Positions 44,301 to 52,826 of a DNA stretch of 64,000 nt are shown here, one piece after another. A program made the translations under genes and the position numbers. The stretch's first letter is position 1; every line of letters starts with the position of its first letter. Origin of the DNA: Lachnospiraceae bacterium (GTDB lineage Bacteria; Bacillota; Clostridia; Lachnospirales; Lachnospiraceae); NCBI GenBank assembly GCA_017463255.1, contig JAFTPP010000003.1, positions 62,001 to 126,000 of the forward strand, in the 5' to 3' direction. The notes under the pieces are model-generated. The model saw nothing but the letters and a program-made list of their open reading frames with translations. It was not told the origin of the DNA and searched no databases.

Positions 44301-45176
44301 CTAATAAAACGTTCTGACCAGATTCATAATAACCAAATTCCATCCATCTGCCAGTACAAACAATAATATTTTAAACGGCATAGAAATTGTTGTTGGCGGC
44401 AACATCATCATACCCATACTCATAAGTACCGATGCCACAACCATATCAATCACAATAAACGGTATGTATATTAGGAATCCGATAATAAATGCTGTCCTCA
44501 ATTCACTAACCATAAAACTTGGAATCAAAACAGACATCGGAACAGATTCTTTAGTTCCATCCCATTCATGCCCCGCAATCTGCATAAACATGCTGACATC
44601 TTTTACATTTGTTTGGGGATACATAAATTCCCGCATAGGTTCTACTGCCGCATCCAAAGCCTCTTCCCACGTCAACTCACCCTGATCATAAGGCACAAAC
44701 GCTTCTTGGTACACCTGATTGATCGTCGGTGTCATAATGAAAAAGGTTAAAAACAAAGTTAACCCAATCAGTACCTGGTTAGGCGGAGCTGTTTGGGTAT
44801 TTAATGCCGCTCTGGTAAAATGCAGGACAATAATAATTCTGGTAAATGATGTAAGACATATTATCAGAATCGGAGCAATTGCAATTCCTGTTAAAATTAA
44901 CAGAATTCTCAAAGCTCCTGCTATTGACCCATTTCCGTTAGAAACAGAAATCGTCAGATTATCGGCTATATTTAATTGAGAAACATCCTCAGGAGTAAGC
45001 AACTCTCCCGAATCCGGATCAAGGCCGGGAGTAGTCTCAACAGTATCCGTATTCAGATCCAAATCAAGACCGGTGGCAAAAACTTCCTGATAGTTGTACA
45101 TACACAATATGCCCACCATAAACAGTAGGCATAGAGTACGTATCATTCGTTTTTTTGAAAATACTTTTTTAATCAT
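44301..45176 (-). CDS. fliP: Flagellar export protein FliP
   Basis: Core of the export gate pore. 291 residues including a signal-peptide-like N-terminus (about 10-35), an acidic outside stretch, and four membrane helices. Family signatures: LTSFTRIIIVLHFTRAAL, TAPPNQVLIGLTLFLTFFIM, PSFMVSELRTAFIIGF and the MMLPP segment near the end. It follows fliO after 4 bases. Confidence 0.97.
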   Translation of the reverse strand: MIKKVFSKKRMIRTLCLLFMVGILCMYNYQEVFATGLDLDLNTDTVETTPGLDPDSGELLTPEDVSQLNIADNLTISVSNGNGSIAGALRILLILTGIAIAPILIICLTSFTRIIIVLHFTRAALNTQTAPPNQVLIGLTLFLTFFIMTPTINQVYQEAFVPYDQGELTWEEALDAAVEPMREFMYPQTNVKDVSMFMQIAGHEWDGTKESVPMSVLIPSFMVSELRTAFIIGFLIYIPFIVIDMVVASVLMSMGMMMLPPTTISMPFKILLFVLADGWNLVIMNLVRTFY

Positions 45177-45180
45177 ATTG

Positions 45181-45534
45181 TTACTTCTTTGTCTTAAGAT
45201 TTTTAGCCTTTTCCAAAAACTCCTTAAAACTCATGGGGTCTTTTCCCTGAGTCTCCGGCATTGTCACATCATCACGTCCCAGCTCCCCAATCAGAGATAC
45301 TTGTTCTTTGCTGATTGCAATCAGAAAAAGCCTTTCACCCACCTGAATAATCTGGAGATATTTATTATTGGCAATTCTTGATGTCTCAATAACCCGGATA
45401 TTAGCCCCGGCCATTTTTGACTTTTGATATCCCCCGACAAAACGTGCAGTAAAATACGCAAGTGCCATCACTATGATAAAAATGACAATAACTGTAATAA
45501 ACTGCACTACTGCATCAACGCTCATAAGAAGCAT
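45181..45534 (-). CDS. fliO: Flagellar biosynthetic protein FliO (FliZ in Bacillus)
   Basis: Small membrane protein that helps FliP assemble. 117 residues: one membrane helix (about 8-28), then the FliO domain with FVGGYQKSKMAGANIRVIET and LQIIQVGERLFLIAISKEQV. An internal ATG at the fourth codon is another possible start. It lies between cheY and fliP, just as fliZ does in B. subtilis. Confidence 0.92.
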   Translation of the reverse strand: MLLMSVDAVVQFITVIVIFIIVMALAYFTARFVGGYQKSKMAGANIRVIETSRIANNKYLQIIQVGERLFLIAISKEQVSLIGELGRDDVTMPETQGKDPMSFKEFLEKAKNLKTKK

Positions 45535-45535
45535 A

Positions 45536-45898
45536 TTAGCCCACTACTTTCTTAACAGCTTCCAATACACGGTCAGCCTGGAACGGTTTTACAATGAAAT
45601 CCTTCGCACCTGCCTGAATAGATTCAATAACCATTGCCTGCTGTCCCATAGCAGAACACATAATTACCATCGCTGAAGGATCACCTGCTTTGATAGTCTT
45701 TAATGCCTGGATTCCATCCATCTCCGGCATAGTAATGTCCATGAGTACAAGATCCGGTTTTAACTCGTTGTATTTTTCAACTGCCTTGGCACCGTTTTCT
45801 GCCTCTCCTGCAACATTATATCCGTTCTTTGTCAGGATATCCTTAATCATCATTCTCATAAAAGCTGCATCATCACAAATTAAAATGTTTTTTGCCAT
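45536..45898 (-). CDS. cheY: Chemotaxis response regulator CheY
   Basis: Single-domain receiver that binds the motor switch when phosphorylated by CheA. 120 residues: DD at 9-10, phospho-Asp 54 in LVLMDITMPEMDG, the switch Ser in VIMCSAMGQQ, and Lys in DFIVKPF near residue 105. Located between fliY and fliO as in B. subtilis; the FliY phosphatase is the next gene upstream. Confidence 0.97.
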   Translation of the reverse strand: MAKNILICDDAAFMRMMIKDILTKNGYNVAGEAENGAKAVEKYNELKPDLVLMDITMPEMDGIQALKTIKAGDPSAMVIMCSAMGQQAMVIESIQAGAKDFIVKPFQADRVLEAVKKVVG

Positions 45899-45919
45899 GT
45901 CTTCATCTCCTATTTGTTT

Positions 45920-47146
45920 TTATTTTACAATCTCGGTAACTCTCACACCAAAACTTTCTTCAATTACTACTACTTCACCCCTTGCAACAAACTTGCCGTT
46001 TACTAACACATCTATTGGCTCACCGGCAATCTTATCAAGTTCGATAATCGTTCCCGGAGCAAAGTCTAAAATATCTGAAATTGATTTGCTTGTTCTACCA
46101 AGCTCTACAGTCACTTCCAATGGTACATCTTTAATCAGATCAATATTTTCCTGACTGGCTACTGCACCTAAATCGCCGGAAAAGCTTTGGAACTGAGCTT
46201 GTTGTACATTCACGCCCGGATTCATTGCCGGCTGCATACCCATTTGAGGCATTCCCATCTGCGGCATCATCGGCATACCCATTTGAGGCATTCCCATCTG
46301 CGGCATTCCCATCTGTGGCATTCCCATTTGAGGCATTCCCATCTGTGGCATTCCCATTTGTGGCATTCCCTGAGAATAATCCTGCATCGGCGCCTGCTGT
46401 GGTGCAGGTTGAGGTTGTGGCATGGGTTGTGGTTCCGGTTCAGGTTCCGGTTCAGGTTGTTGATTCATGAATGTCATATATAACGATCTTGCAAAATCCA
46501 CAGGATACAGCTGCATGATTGTACTGTCTACCAATTCATCAATTTGCATCCTAAAGGCTATTTTTACAAAAGTTCCTTTTAAAAACTCTGCAATCTCTCC
46601 ACCGTCTCTTTCCCGCAAATCAACCAAGCTTGCATCAGGCGGTGTAATATCAATCGTCGTTCCTAACATAGATGACAAGGAAGTAGCTGCCGAACCCATC
46701 ATTTGGTTCATTGCCTCGGAAATCGCACTTAAATGCAATTCTCCCAATTCCACATCCGTATTGGTTCCGTCTCCACCCATCATCAAGTCTGTAATAATCT
46801 TAACATCCTGTTCTTTCAACACTAAGATGTTAGAACCTTCAAGACCTTGCGAGTAACGGATCTGTATGAACACACACGGTCTTTCGTAATTATCAACTAC
46901 AGTTGACCAGTTAACCAGGGAAACCTGTGGTGTTGTTATGTTTACTTTTCTGTTTACCAAAGAATATAAGGTGGTTGCCGAAGTACCCATGCTAATGTTG
47001 GCAACTTCACCGATAGCATCTTTTTCTACGTCGGTAAGCAGCGTTTCATCTACAGAATCTGAAGCTGTGGCGCCCAGTTCTTCACCCATTGAATCCATCC
47101 CTGCCAAAAGGGCATTGATTTCATCTTGGGATAACATTCCATCCAT
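45920..47146 (-). CDS. fliY: Flagellar switch protein FliY (CheC-like phosphatase fused to FliN)
   Basis: C-ring component that also removes phosphate from CheY-P. 408 residues: N-terminal CheY-binding peptide LSQDEINALLAG (5-16); CheC-like domain with two phosphatase motifs, DAIGEVANISMG (about 41-52) and SAISEAMNQMMG; a linker of PEPEPEP and repeated MPQMG units (about 228-310); and a C-terminal FliN/SpoA domain with VPLEVTVELGRTSKSISDIL, GTIIELDKIAGEPIDVLVNG, KFVARGEVVVIEESFGVRVT. Lies 3 bases after fliM. Confidence 0.97.
   Translation of the reverse strand: MDGMLSQDEINALLAGMDSMGEELGATASDSVDETLLTDVEKDAIGEVANISMGTSATTLYSLVNRKVNITTPQVSLVNWSTVVDNYERPCVFIQIRYSQGLEGSNILVLKEQDVKIITDLMMGGDGTNTDVELGELHLSAISEAMNQMMGSAATSLSSMLGTTIDITPPDASLVDLRERDGGEIAEFLKGTFVKIAFRMQIDELVDSTIMQLYPVDFARSLYMTFMNQQPEPEPEPEPQPMPQPQPAPQQAPMQDYSQGMPQMGMPQMGMPQMGMPQMGMPQMGMPQMGMPMMPQMGMPQMGMQPAMNPGVNVQQAQFQSFSGDLGAVASQENIDLIKDVPLEVTVELGRTSKSISDILDFAPGTIIELDKIAGEPIDVLVNGKFVARGEVVVIEESFGVRVTEIVK
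46233..46369 (-). repeat. Tandem 15-base units encoding MPQMG in fliY
   Basis: Roughly nine units of GGCATTCCCATCTGC-like sequence on the plus strand, encoding MPQMG or a close variant, with one interrupted unit (MPMMPQMG). They form the flexible linker between the phosphatase and FliN domains. Confidence 0.9.
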
Positions 47147-47149
47147 CGC

Positions 47150-48127
47150 TTACTCCTCCCTCAAGACTTCTGTAACCTGGATAGCATACTTATCATTGCT
47201 GGATCCCGGTAATGCCTTGAATTTTTTAATATTTCCGACGTATACGTTTAAATCCGCATCCGTCTTTGTGTCTAGCCGGATAATGTCCCCCGGCATCAGA
47301 CTTACAAAATCGCTGACTGCGATGCTACTTCTTCCTAAGACTGCCTTCATCGGAATATCAACTCTCTTAATCAAAGTAGCAATATATTCCTCATAATCCT
47401 CATCCGTAACATCCTGCATATTAGCAAACCAGAATTTCGTATTCAATTTATCCATGATTGATTCCAATGTAAAGAACGGAAGACAAATATTCATAAGTCC
47501 TTCCACATCACCAACCTTAAGGTTAATGGTTACAATTGCAATCATATCACTTGGCGGTATAATCTGTGCAAACTGTGCATTCGTCTCAATACGCTCCAAC
47601 ATGGGATTCACATCAAGAACGTTCCTCCACGGTTCACGTATCAAGTTTGTACAGATGATCAATATCTTTTCTAAAATACTAAGCTCAATATCTGAGAAAT
47701 CTCGATTCTTACCTAACGGATTACCTTGTCCGCCAAGCATTCGGTCTATCATCGCAAATCCCAGATTTGGATTCATTTCTAAAATAATATTACCATTGAG
47801 CGGTGCAAAATTTACAATTCCCAAAATAACCGGATTGGATAAACCATTGGTAAACTCAGAAAACGTAACTGACTCAGCACTTGCAACATCAACTTGAATA
47901 TTTCTTCGTAAATAAACCGGTAAGTTAGTCGAAAGAAGTCTTCCGTAGTGTTCGAAGATAATTTCCAAAGTTCTCAAATGTTCTTTTGAGAATTTGGCTG
48001 GTCTTTTGAAGTCGTAATTCTTAACCTGCTTCTCTTCTTTTGAAGGCATGCTCTCAACATCAAGCTCACCTGTACTCAAGGCTTGAAGCAGACTGTCAAT
48101 CTCGTTTTGAGACAAGACCTCACCCAC
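47150..48127 (-). CDS. fliM: Flagellar motor switch protein FliM
   Basis: C-ring protein that receives CheY-P and sets rotation direction. About 325 residues from the GTG at 48127, which has the right distance from AGGAGGTGAGT; another GTG six bases upstream is too close to it. The N-terminal CheY-binding LSQNEIDSLLQAL, the middle CheC-like domain with NPNLGFAMIDRMLGGQG, and the C-terminal SpoA domain (VLGRSSIAVSDFVSLMPGDI, RLDTKTDADLNVYVGNIKKF) are visible. Confidence 0.97.
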   Translation of the reverse strand: MGEVLSQNEIDSLLQALSTGELDVESMPSKEEKQVKNYDFKRPAKFSKEHLRTLEIIFEHYGRLLSTNLPVYLRRNIQVDVASAESVTFSEFTNGLSNPVILGIVNFAPLNGNIILEMNPNLGFAMIDRMLGGQGNPLGKNRDFSDIELSILEKILIICTNLIREPWRNVLDVNPMLERIETNAQFAQIIPPSDMIAIVTINLKVGDVEGLMNICLPFFTLESIMDKLNTKFWFANMQDVTDEDYEEYIATLIKRVDIPMKAVLGRSSIAVSDFVSLMPGDIIRLDTKTDADLNVYVGNIKKFKALPGSSNDKYAIQVTEVLREE

Positions 48128-48166
48128 GACCACTCACCTCCTGTCTGTAATCTCTTATTGTCATTC

Positions 48167-48679
48167 CTAAGAAATGGTATATTCTCTAAAATTAACATTA
48201 TAGATAAAATCAGAATCAAATAATGTTTGAAGGCTCTTTAAAATTGCCTCCTGCATTCCTTTTTGATCAGCAACTGCCTGTTCATAGGTGTAACCGCTAA
48301 TCACTTCATTAATCGTACTCTTAATAATACTTTCTTTTGCAGCCACCTGCGGATTCAGCGTCTTATAATCTTTATGTTTCATATCAATCGATAAAGAAAC
48401 TGACACCAGATAATAGTGAACCTTACCGTCTTCTCCCGGAAGAAGGGTAATCGTCATTTGGTCTGCAATATCATACACTTCTGTATCAGCCATAGAGACC
48501 GTCTTATCTTCTTCTCCAACCTGGGCATTCAATTCCAGATTCAATACGGAAGCAATATCTGTAACCAAATCAGATGTTTTGCTCATTGCCCCTGTCACAC
48601 TAAACATCATAATGGCTGTTAACACAAGATTTACAACCAACAATGCCAATATTAAAACAGATAACAGATTTTTCTTCAT
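48167..48679 (-). CDS. fliL: Flagellar basal body-associated protein FliL
   Basis: Stator-associated single-pass membrane protein. 170 residues from the ATG at 48679 (AAAGGAACAGAGCC before it). Membrane helix about 6-28; outside domain with VHYYLVSVSLSIDMK, AAKESIIKSTINEVISGYTY and the C-terminal DSDFIYNVNFREYTIS typical of the family. It lies between motB and fliM. Confidence 0.93.
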   Translation of the reverse strand: MKKNLLSVLILALLVVNLVLTAIMMFSVTGAMSKTSDLVTDIASVLNLELNAQVGEEDKTVSMADTEVYDIADQMTITLLPGEDGKVHYYLVSVSLSIDMKHKDYKTLNPQVAAKESIIKSTINEVISGYTYEQAVADQKGMQEAILKSLQTLFDSDFIYNVNFREYTIS

Positions 48680-48703
48680 GGCTCTGTTCCTTTCCATTTT
48701 TCA

Positions 48704-49561
48704 TTAATACGAACTTAATGAATTGTATATTTTAATTTCTACTCGTCTGTTTTTTTGTCTTCCCTCTGCAGTTGAATTATCTGCAACCGGGTCGTACTCT
48801 CCCCTACCCGCATGTTTTAATTTTGCCGGGTCAAGGAGTGAATTGTCCACCAAATAATGGAATACTTCTCTGGCTCTTGCGTCACTCAAAGCATCATTGT
48901 CCTCATACTTTGAATGATTAATTAAAGGTTGATTATCCGTGTGTCCCTCAATCTCTATCATGGAATCCGGATAAGTTTCAAGAATTCTTGCCACTAAATT
49001 CAAGGTTTCGAAGGATTCTTTCTTTAATTCAGCCTTGCCCGAATCAAATAAGAACGCTCCCTTTAATGAAAGTTGCACATATTGAGACGTAAAATCAATA
49101 TCAATCTCTTTATCCAGATTGCTTTCGTATAGCATTTCCTCGATACTCTCATACATCTGCTCCGATTCACCAATCTGCATTTCCTCGATTTCTCCAAGAA
49201 TCTCATGAGCATCTTTGTCACTAAGTTCGCCACCCGTTTGTGAATCTTCCACTACTATATTATCAGACTCATCTTCCGCGTCTTCTGCAACCCCTGTACT
49301 GTTTATGTAATCTTTCAGTTCATTCAACTGGCTTACACCGTTACTGATAAGTAATCCGTCACCAATTGCTGAGGCCCCTGCGTCCCAAATACTAAAGGTA
49401 TTGTTAAAAGATGCAACCACCTTTTCCCATTTTTCAGCATCTACCGTTGACATAGAAAACAACAATACAAAAAAGCATAACAGAAGGTTCATTAAATCAC
49501 TGAACGTTGCCATCCACGCCGGTGACCCAAGTGGAATATCTTCCTGTTTTTTCTTAGCCAA
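48704..49561 (-). CDS. motB: Flagellar stator protein MotB
   Basis: Peptidoglycan-binding stator subunit. About 285 residues from a TTG at 49561 (MAKKKQED), which is served by GGAGGTGGAGACC inside motA and overlaps the motA stop by 8 bases; an ATG 21 bases upstream lies before that site. The plug and membrane helix carry the essential Asp 22 in MATFSDLMNLLLCFFVLLFS. OmpA-like domain in the C-terminal half: IEIEGHTDNQPL, LSDARAREVFHYLVD, HAGRGEYDPV and RRVEIKIY. Confidence 0.96.
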   Translation of the reverse strand: MAKKKQEDIPLGSPAWMATFSDLMNLLLCFFVLLFSMSTVDAEKWEKVVASFNNTFSIWDAGASAIGDGLLISNGVSQLNELKDYINSTGVAEDAEDESDNIVVEDSQTGGELSDKDAHEILGEIEEMQIGESEQMYESIEEMLYESNLDKEIDIDFTSQYVQLSLKGAFLFDSGKAELKKESFETLNLVARILETYPDSMIEIEGHTDNQPLINHSKYEDNDALSDARAREVFHYLVDNSLLDPAKLKHAGRGEYDPVADNSTAEGRQKNRRVEIKIYNSLSSY

Positions 49562-50351
49562 GGTCTCCACCTCCATCATCACTGCTTGTGCCGCGTTCCT
49601 TAGGTGCGAGGAATGATTTTAATTTTTCCTCGATTACTCGTGGGTTTTCTCCCGCTTGAATAGAAAGTAAACCTTCTATCATAATCTCTTTCAAGATAAG
49701 TTCCTGTTCATTATTTTTCTTCAATTTATTAGAAACCGGGATTGCCACCCAGTTAGCAAGCAATGAACCATACAAGGTAGTTAACAAAGCAACTGACATG
49801 GCAGGTCCAATCGCACTGGCATCACTCATATTCTGAAGCATGTTAACAAGACCTATCAGAGTACCAATCATACCCCATGCAGGTCCCATAGAAGCAACCG
49901 ACTCCCAAAATCCTATATTCTGTTTATGTCTTCCTTCCATGCTGGAAATCTCAGTTTCCATAATGGCACGTACAAGTTCAGGATCCGTACCATCCACAAT
50001 AAGCAGAATCCCTTTTTTCATAAAGTCATCATCCAACTCAGCAGCGGTTTCTTCCAAAGAAAGTAAACCTTCTTTTCTGGCTACGTTTGACAATTCAATT
50101 ATCTTTTGAATCATATCGGGAGTATTAAGATTCGGCACCTTTAATGCTAATGCAAAACTCTTAAATCCACCAATAAAATCCTGCATTGTATTAGATGTTA
50201 AAACAGCACCGAAAGCTCCACCGAAAGTAATCAATGCTGAAGGTACGTTCAGGAAGTTATTCACCAAGCCGGCGAATCCGGAATCTGTTACAATGGCCCA
50301 AACCGATAAGCCCAGACATAAAATAAGTCCTATCAAAGACGCTATATCCAT
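49554..50351 (-). CDS. motA: Flagellar stator protein MotA
   Basis: Proton- or sodium-channel stator subunit. 265 residues from the ATG at 50351 (AGGTGGTTATA before it). Four membrane helices, with the conserved loop of charged residues (ARKEGLLSLEE and VRAIMETEISSMEGRH) and the Pro-containing VASMGPAWGMIGTLIGLVNM. The ion type cannot be decided from the sequence alone. The end overlaps motB. Confidence 0.96.
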   Translation of the reverse strand: MDIASLIGLILCLGLSVWAIVTDSGFAGLVNNFLNVPSALITFGGAFGAVLTSNTMQDFIGGFKSFALALKVPNLNTPDMIQKIIELSNVARKEGLLSLEETAAELDDDFMKKGILLIVDGTDPELVRAIMETEISSMEGRHKQNIGFWESVASMGPAWGMIGTLIGLVNMLQNMSDASAIGPAMSVALLTTLYGSLLANWVAIPVSNKLKKNNEQELILKEIMIEGLLSIQAGENPRVIEEKLKSFLAPKERGTSSDDGGGDLG

Positions 50352-50373
50352 TATAACCACCTATATTTTTACA

Positions 50374-50559
50374 TCAATCTGCAAAAATTTCCTTTCTATA
50401 TGATTTTACTAAATTTTTAACATCTTGTCTACTTTCTTTTATAATAATTTTTTTACCTGTAGTGAGTGTCACAACTGTATCCGGAGTTTCCTCCACAATC
50501 TCAATCAAGTCAGGATTTACAAGGATTTTTACATCATTAATCTTCGTTACTTCTATCAT
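50374..50559 (-). CDS. flbD: FlbD family flagellar protein (SwrD-like)
   Basis: 61 residues from the ATG at 50559, preceded by GGGGGAGCGAT. The FlbD family core is visible: MIEVTKINDVKILVNPDLI, EIVEETPDTVVTLTTGKKII and VKNLVKSYRK. In B. subtilis the counterpart (SwrD) raises motor power; it stands at the same place between the hook gene and stator or fliL genes. Confidence 0.92.
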   Translation of the reverse strand: MIEVTKINDVKILVNPDLIEIVEETPDTVVTLTTGKKIIIKESRQDVKNLVKSYRKEIFAD

Positions 50560-50612
50560 ATCGCTCCCCCCATTTTTCCGAATATGTAACAATTCCCGAA
50601 AATGTGAAAAGA

Positions 50613-50637
50613 AGGGAACTAATGTACATAGTTCCCT
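50613..50637 (-). terminator. Hairpin between flgE and flbD, partial terminator candidate
   Basis: AGGGAACTA and TAGTTCCCT form a perfect 9-base-pair stem with a 7-base loop, followed on the minus strand by TCTTTTCACATTTT. It is inside the operon, so read-through must be possible. Confidence 0.55.
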
Positions 50638-50660
50638 CTTATCTCATTTTATCATATCAA

Positions 50661-52343
50661 TTAACGTTTCAAGTTAACAAGTTCTTCCAACATAGAGTCA
50701 GAAGTTGTAATAATACGGCTGTTTGCCTGGAAACCTCTCTGGGTTGTAATCATTTCCGTAAACTCTGTAGAAAGGTCAACATTACTCATTTCAAGAACAC
50801 CGGTTGTCATGTAGCTACCGCTGCTTGTTGTAATGTTAATACCAATGCCGTCGAAATCACCGGAGTTCTGTGTTGCCGAATACATATTGTCGCCTTCTTT
50901 TTGAAGACCACTTGGGTTTGTAAATTCAGCTACGGCAATCTGTCCTAAAACTTTTGACATACCATTGCTGTAAGATGCTGAAATGGTACCATCATTTGCA
51001 ATGGCAATACTTGACATTTCTCCTAGTTTTCTACCTGTTCCGCGTCCGTCCAAATCACCTGAGGTTGCACCAACAGTTGAAGTACCGTTGTTATCAAATC
51101 TTGATGTTGTTGATAAATCAATTTCGATATCGGAGAAGTTACCTAATGAAGTGGTTTCTCCAAGTCCGTTTACAAAATCATCTTCAAAATCAAGCACTAC
51201 TGTATCTTCACCGTTAACGTTATCAAATAAACCTGTGTTGGTATTATATGTAACAATACCACCCTGAACGGTCTTTTCTGTAATGGTCATTTTTCCGCTC
51301 GTCGCATCAAAAGACATAGCAACGATACTAGGATCAATACTTGCGCCATAAATAGACTTAAGAGCTTCCTGATTGTTTGCAGGATCTCCCGCCATATCTT
51401 CAAGCTGAGCCTGTGTATAATCCTGGGTTGTTGTAGTAACACTTCCGTCTGCCTGAGTTGTATATGTAGTTACCGTCATAATACCGGTTGCATTGTTCCA
51501 AACTGCTGTAGAGGAGGTTCCGTCTGCATTATTCTGGGTTGCCGGTGCCAAAGTCTCATTTACTTTAACGTTACCGCTTGCGCCCAAATTAACCATATCA
51601 GAAAGCGGAACTCCGAATGTTTCTGAAAGTGATACGCCGTCTGCATTTAACAAATCATCTAACTGCATGTAGTACTGTCCTTCCGTTGCAGTAGAATGAA
51701 TGCTGATTTTTGCAGTATAACTATATCCTAAATTGTCATAGAAATTTAAGTTTACTGTTTTACCGGATTCACTGGTAACATCAGTATCATTTTTATCAAT
51801 AATACCTGAAAGGTAAGACTGTGATGTTGCTTCCGGCGGATATGTCAGGTTTTCCGCACTCATAACACGAAGTGGGGTAACCGTGTCCTGTTTTACAAGG
51901 CCTGTTTCCGGATCAACGCCCCAACCCATTACATTGTAACCGGTTGATGACATGGCAAGGTTACCTGCCGCATCTACGTAAAAAGAACCATCTCTTGTAA
52001 AATAATTATTTGAGCCATCACTAACTACAAAGAAAGAATCTCCTGTAATTCTGATGTCAAAAGGGTTACCTGTTGTCTGGCTTGAGCCCGCTGAAGTAAT
52101 AGATGTTGAAATAGCAGCTGACTGAACACCAAGACCGATTTGTTTTGCATTTGTACCGGCTGTTCCGGTTGTTGCGTTTGGTCCTGACGCATTCTGTGTT
52201 GTCTGATACATTAATTCACTAAATGTAATCGACTGCGATTTATATGCTGTTGTATTAACGTTAGCAATATTGTTACCGATAACGTCCATCTTTGTCTGGT
52301 GAGTCTTAAGACCTGATACACCAGAATACAATGATCTCATCAT
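50661..52343 (-). CDS. flgE: Flagellar hook protein FlgE
   Basis: Builds the hook, the universal joint between motor and filament. 560 residues, longer than enteric FlgE but common in Clostridia. The N-terminal rod-type signature is RSLYSGVSGLKTHQTKMDVI then GNNIANVNTTAYK; the C-terminal helix ends MSNVDLSTEFTEMITTQRGFQANSRIITTSD. The middle domains are rich in Thr, Ser, Gly and Asn. It is exported by the type III apparatus and has no signal peptide. Confidence 0.97.
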   Translation of the reverse strand: MMRSLYSGVSGLKTHQTKMDVIGNNIANVNTTAYKSQSITFSELMYQTTQNASGPNATTGTAGTNAKQIGLGVQSAAISTSITSAGSSQTTGNPFDIRITGDSFFVVSDGSNNYFTRDGSFYVDAAGNLAMSSTGYNVMGWGVDPETGLVKQDTVTPLRVMSAENLTYPPEATSQSYLSGIIDKNDTDVTSESGKTVNLNFYDNLGYSYTAKISIHSTATEGQYYMQLDDLLNADGVSLSETFGVPLSDMVNLGASGNVKVNETLAPATQNNADGTSSTAVWNNATGIMTVTTYTTQADGSVTTTTQDYTQAQLEDMAGDPANNQEALKSIYGASIDPSIVAMSFDATSGKMTITEKTVQGGIVTYNTNTGLFDNVNGEDTVVLDFEDDFVNGLGETTSLGNFSDIEIDLSTTSRFDNNGTSTVGATSGDLDGRGTGRKLGEMSSIAIANDGTISASYSNGMSKVLGQIAVAEFTNPSGLQKEGDNMYSATQNSGDFDGIGINITTSSGSYMTTGVLEMSNVDLSTEFTEMITTQRGFQANSRIITTSDSMLEELVNLKR

Positions 52344-52416
52344 AATGAATGACCTCCTGTTTTTTGCCGTCTTGTTCCTTCTGTCAGTCGGGAACTTAAG
52401 CCTCCATAAGGTCCGG

Positions 52417-52824
52417 CTATATAATTACGGCTCCATCAATATTTGTAAATACATTTTCGTTGGTTTCTGTCTGATCCATGGCTGTGATTACTGTCTGACT
52501 GGGCACATTTACGATAAATGCCAAATCATCTACTAACACCAAGGATTCCTGAATTCCTTTTGCAGATGCTTTTTTCGTACCATCCGTCAATCTTTCCAGC
52601 TGATTGTCTGTCAGCTCGATATTCCTGTCACTAAGCCTATTGGCGGCATGCTTTGAAAAACGAAGGGATGTTACGTCTGTTTGGGTGATTTTCGTTTTTT
52701 CACTTAAAATATCCTGAAACGAAACACCACTTTGTCCCACGCTTTTGTCCGGTGTCCGATTGGGATTAAGGTACTGGTCTTGCAACTGCTCAATCGAAAT
52801 AAACTGATTGTGATTAATCTGCAT
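52417..52824 (-). CDS. TIGR02530 family flagellar operon protein
   Basis: 135 residues. The C-terminal half has the family core: SLRFSKHAANRLSDRNIEL, KKASAKGIQESLVLVDDLAF, IVNVPSQTVITAM and the end VFTNIDGAVII. This family is always found between flgD and flgE in Firmicutes; its function is not known, though a role in hook assembly is plausible. It follows flgD by 2 bases. Confidence 0.9.
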   Translation of the reverse strand: MQINHNQFISIEQLQDQYLNPNRTPDKSVGQSGVSFQDILSEKTKITQTDVTSLRFSKHAANRLSDRNIELTDNQLERLTDGTKKASAKGIQESLVLVDDLAFIVNVPSQTVITAMDQTETNENVFTNIDGAVII

Positions 52825-52826
52825 TT

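Noticed and set aside
44961-44980. A GCCGATAA sequence on the minus strand inside fliP, possible sigma-28 promoter
   Set aside because: No TAAA-like -35 at 14-16 bases, and it lies inside coding sequence with no gene start downstream in a suitable distance.
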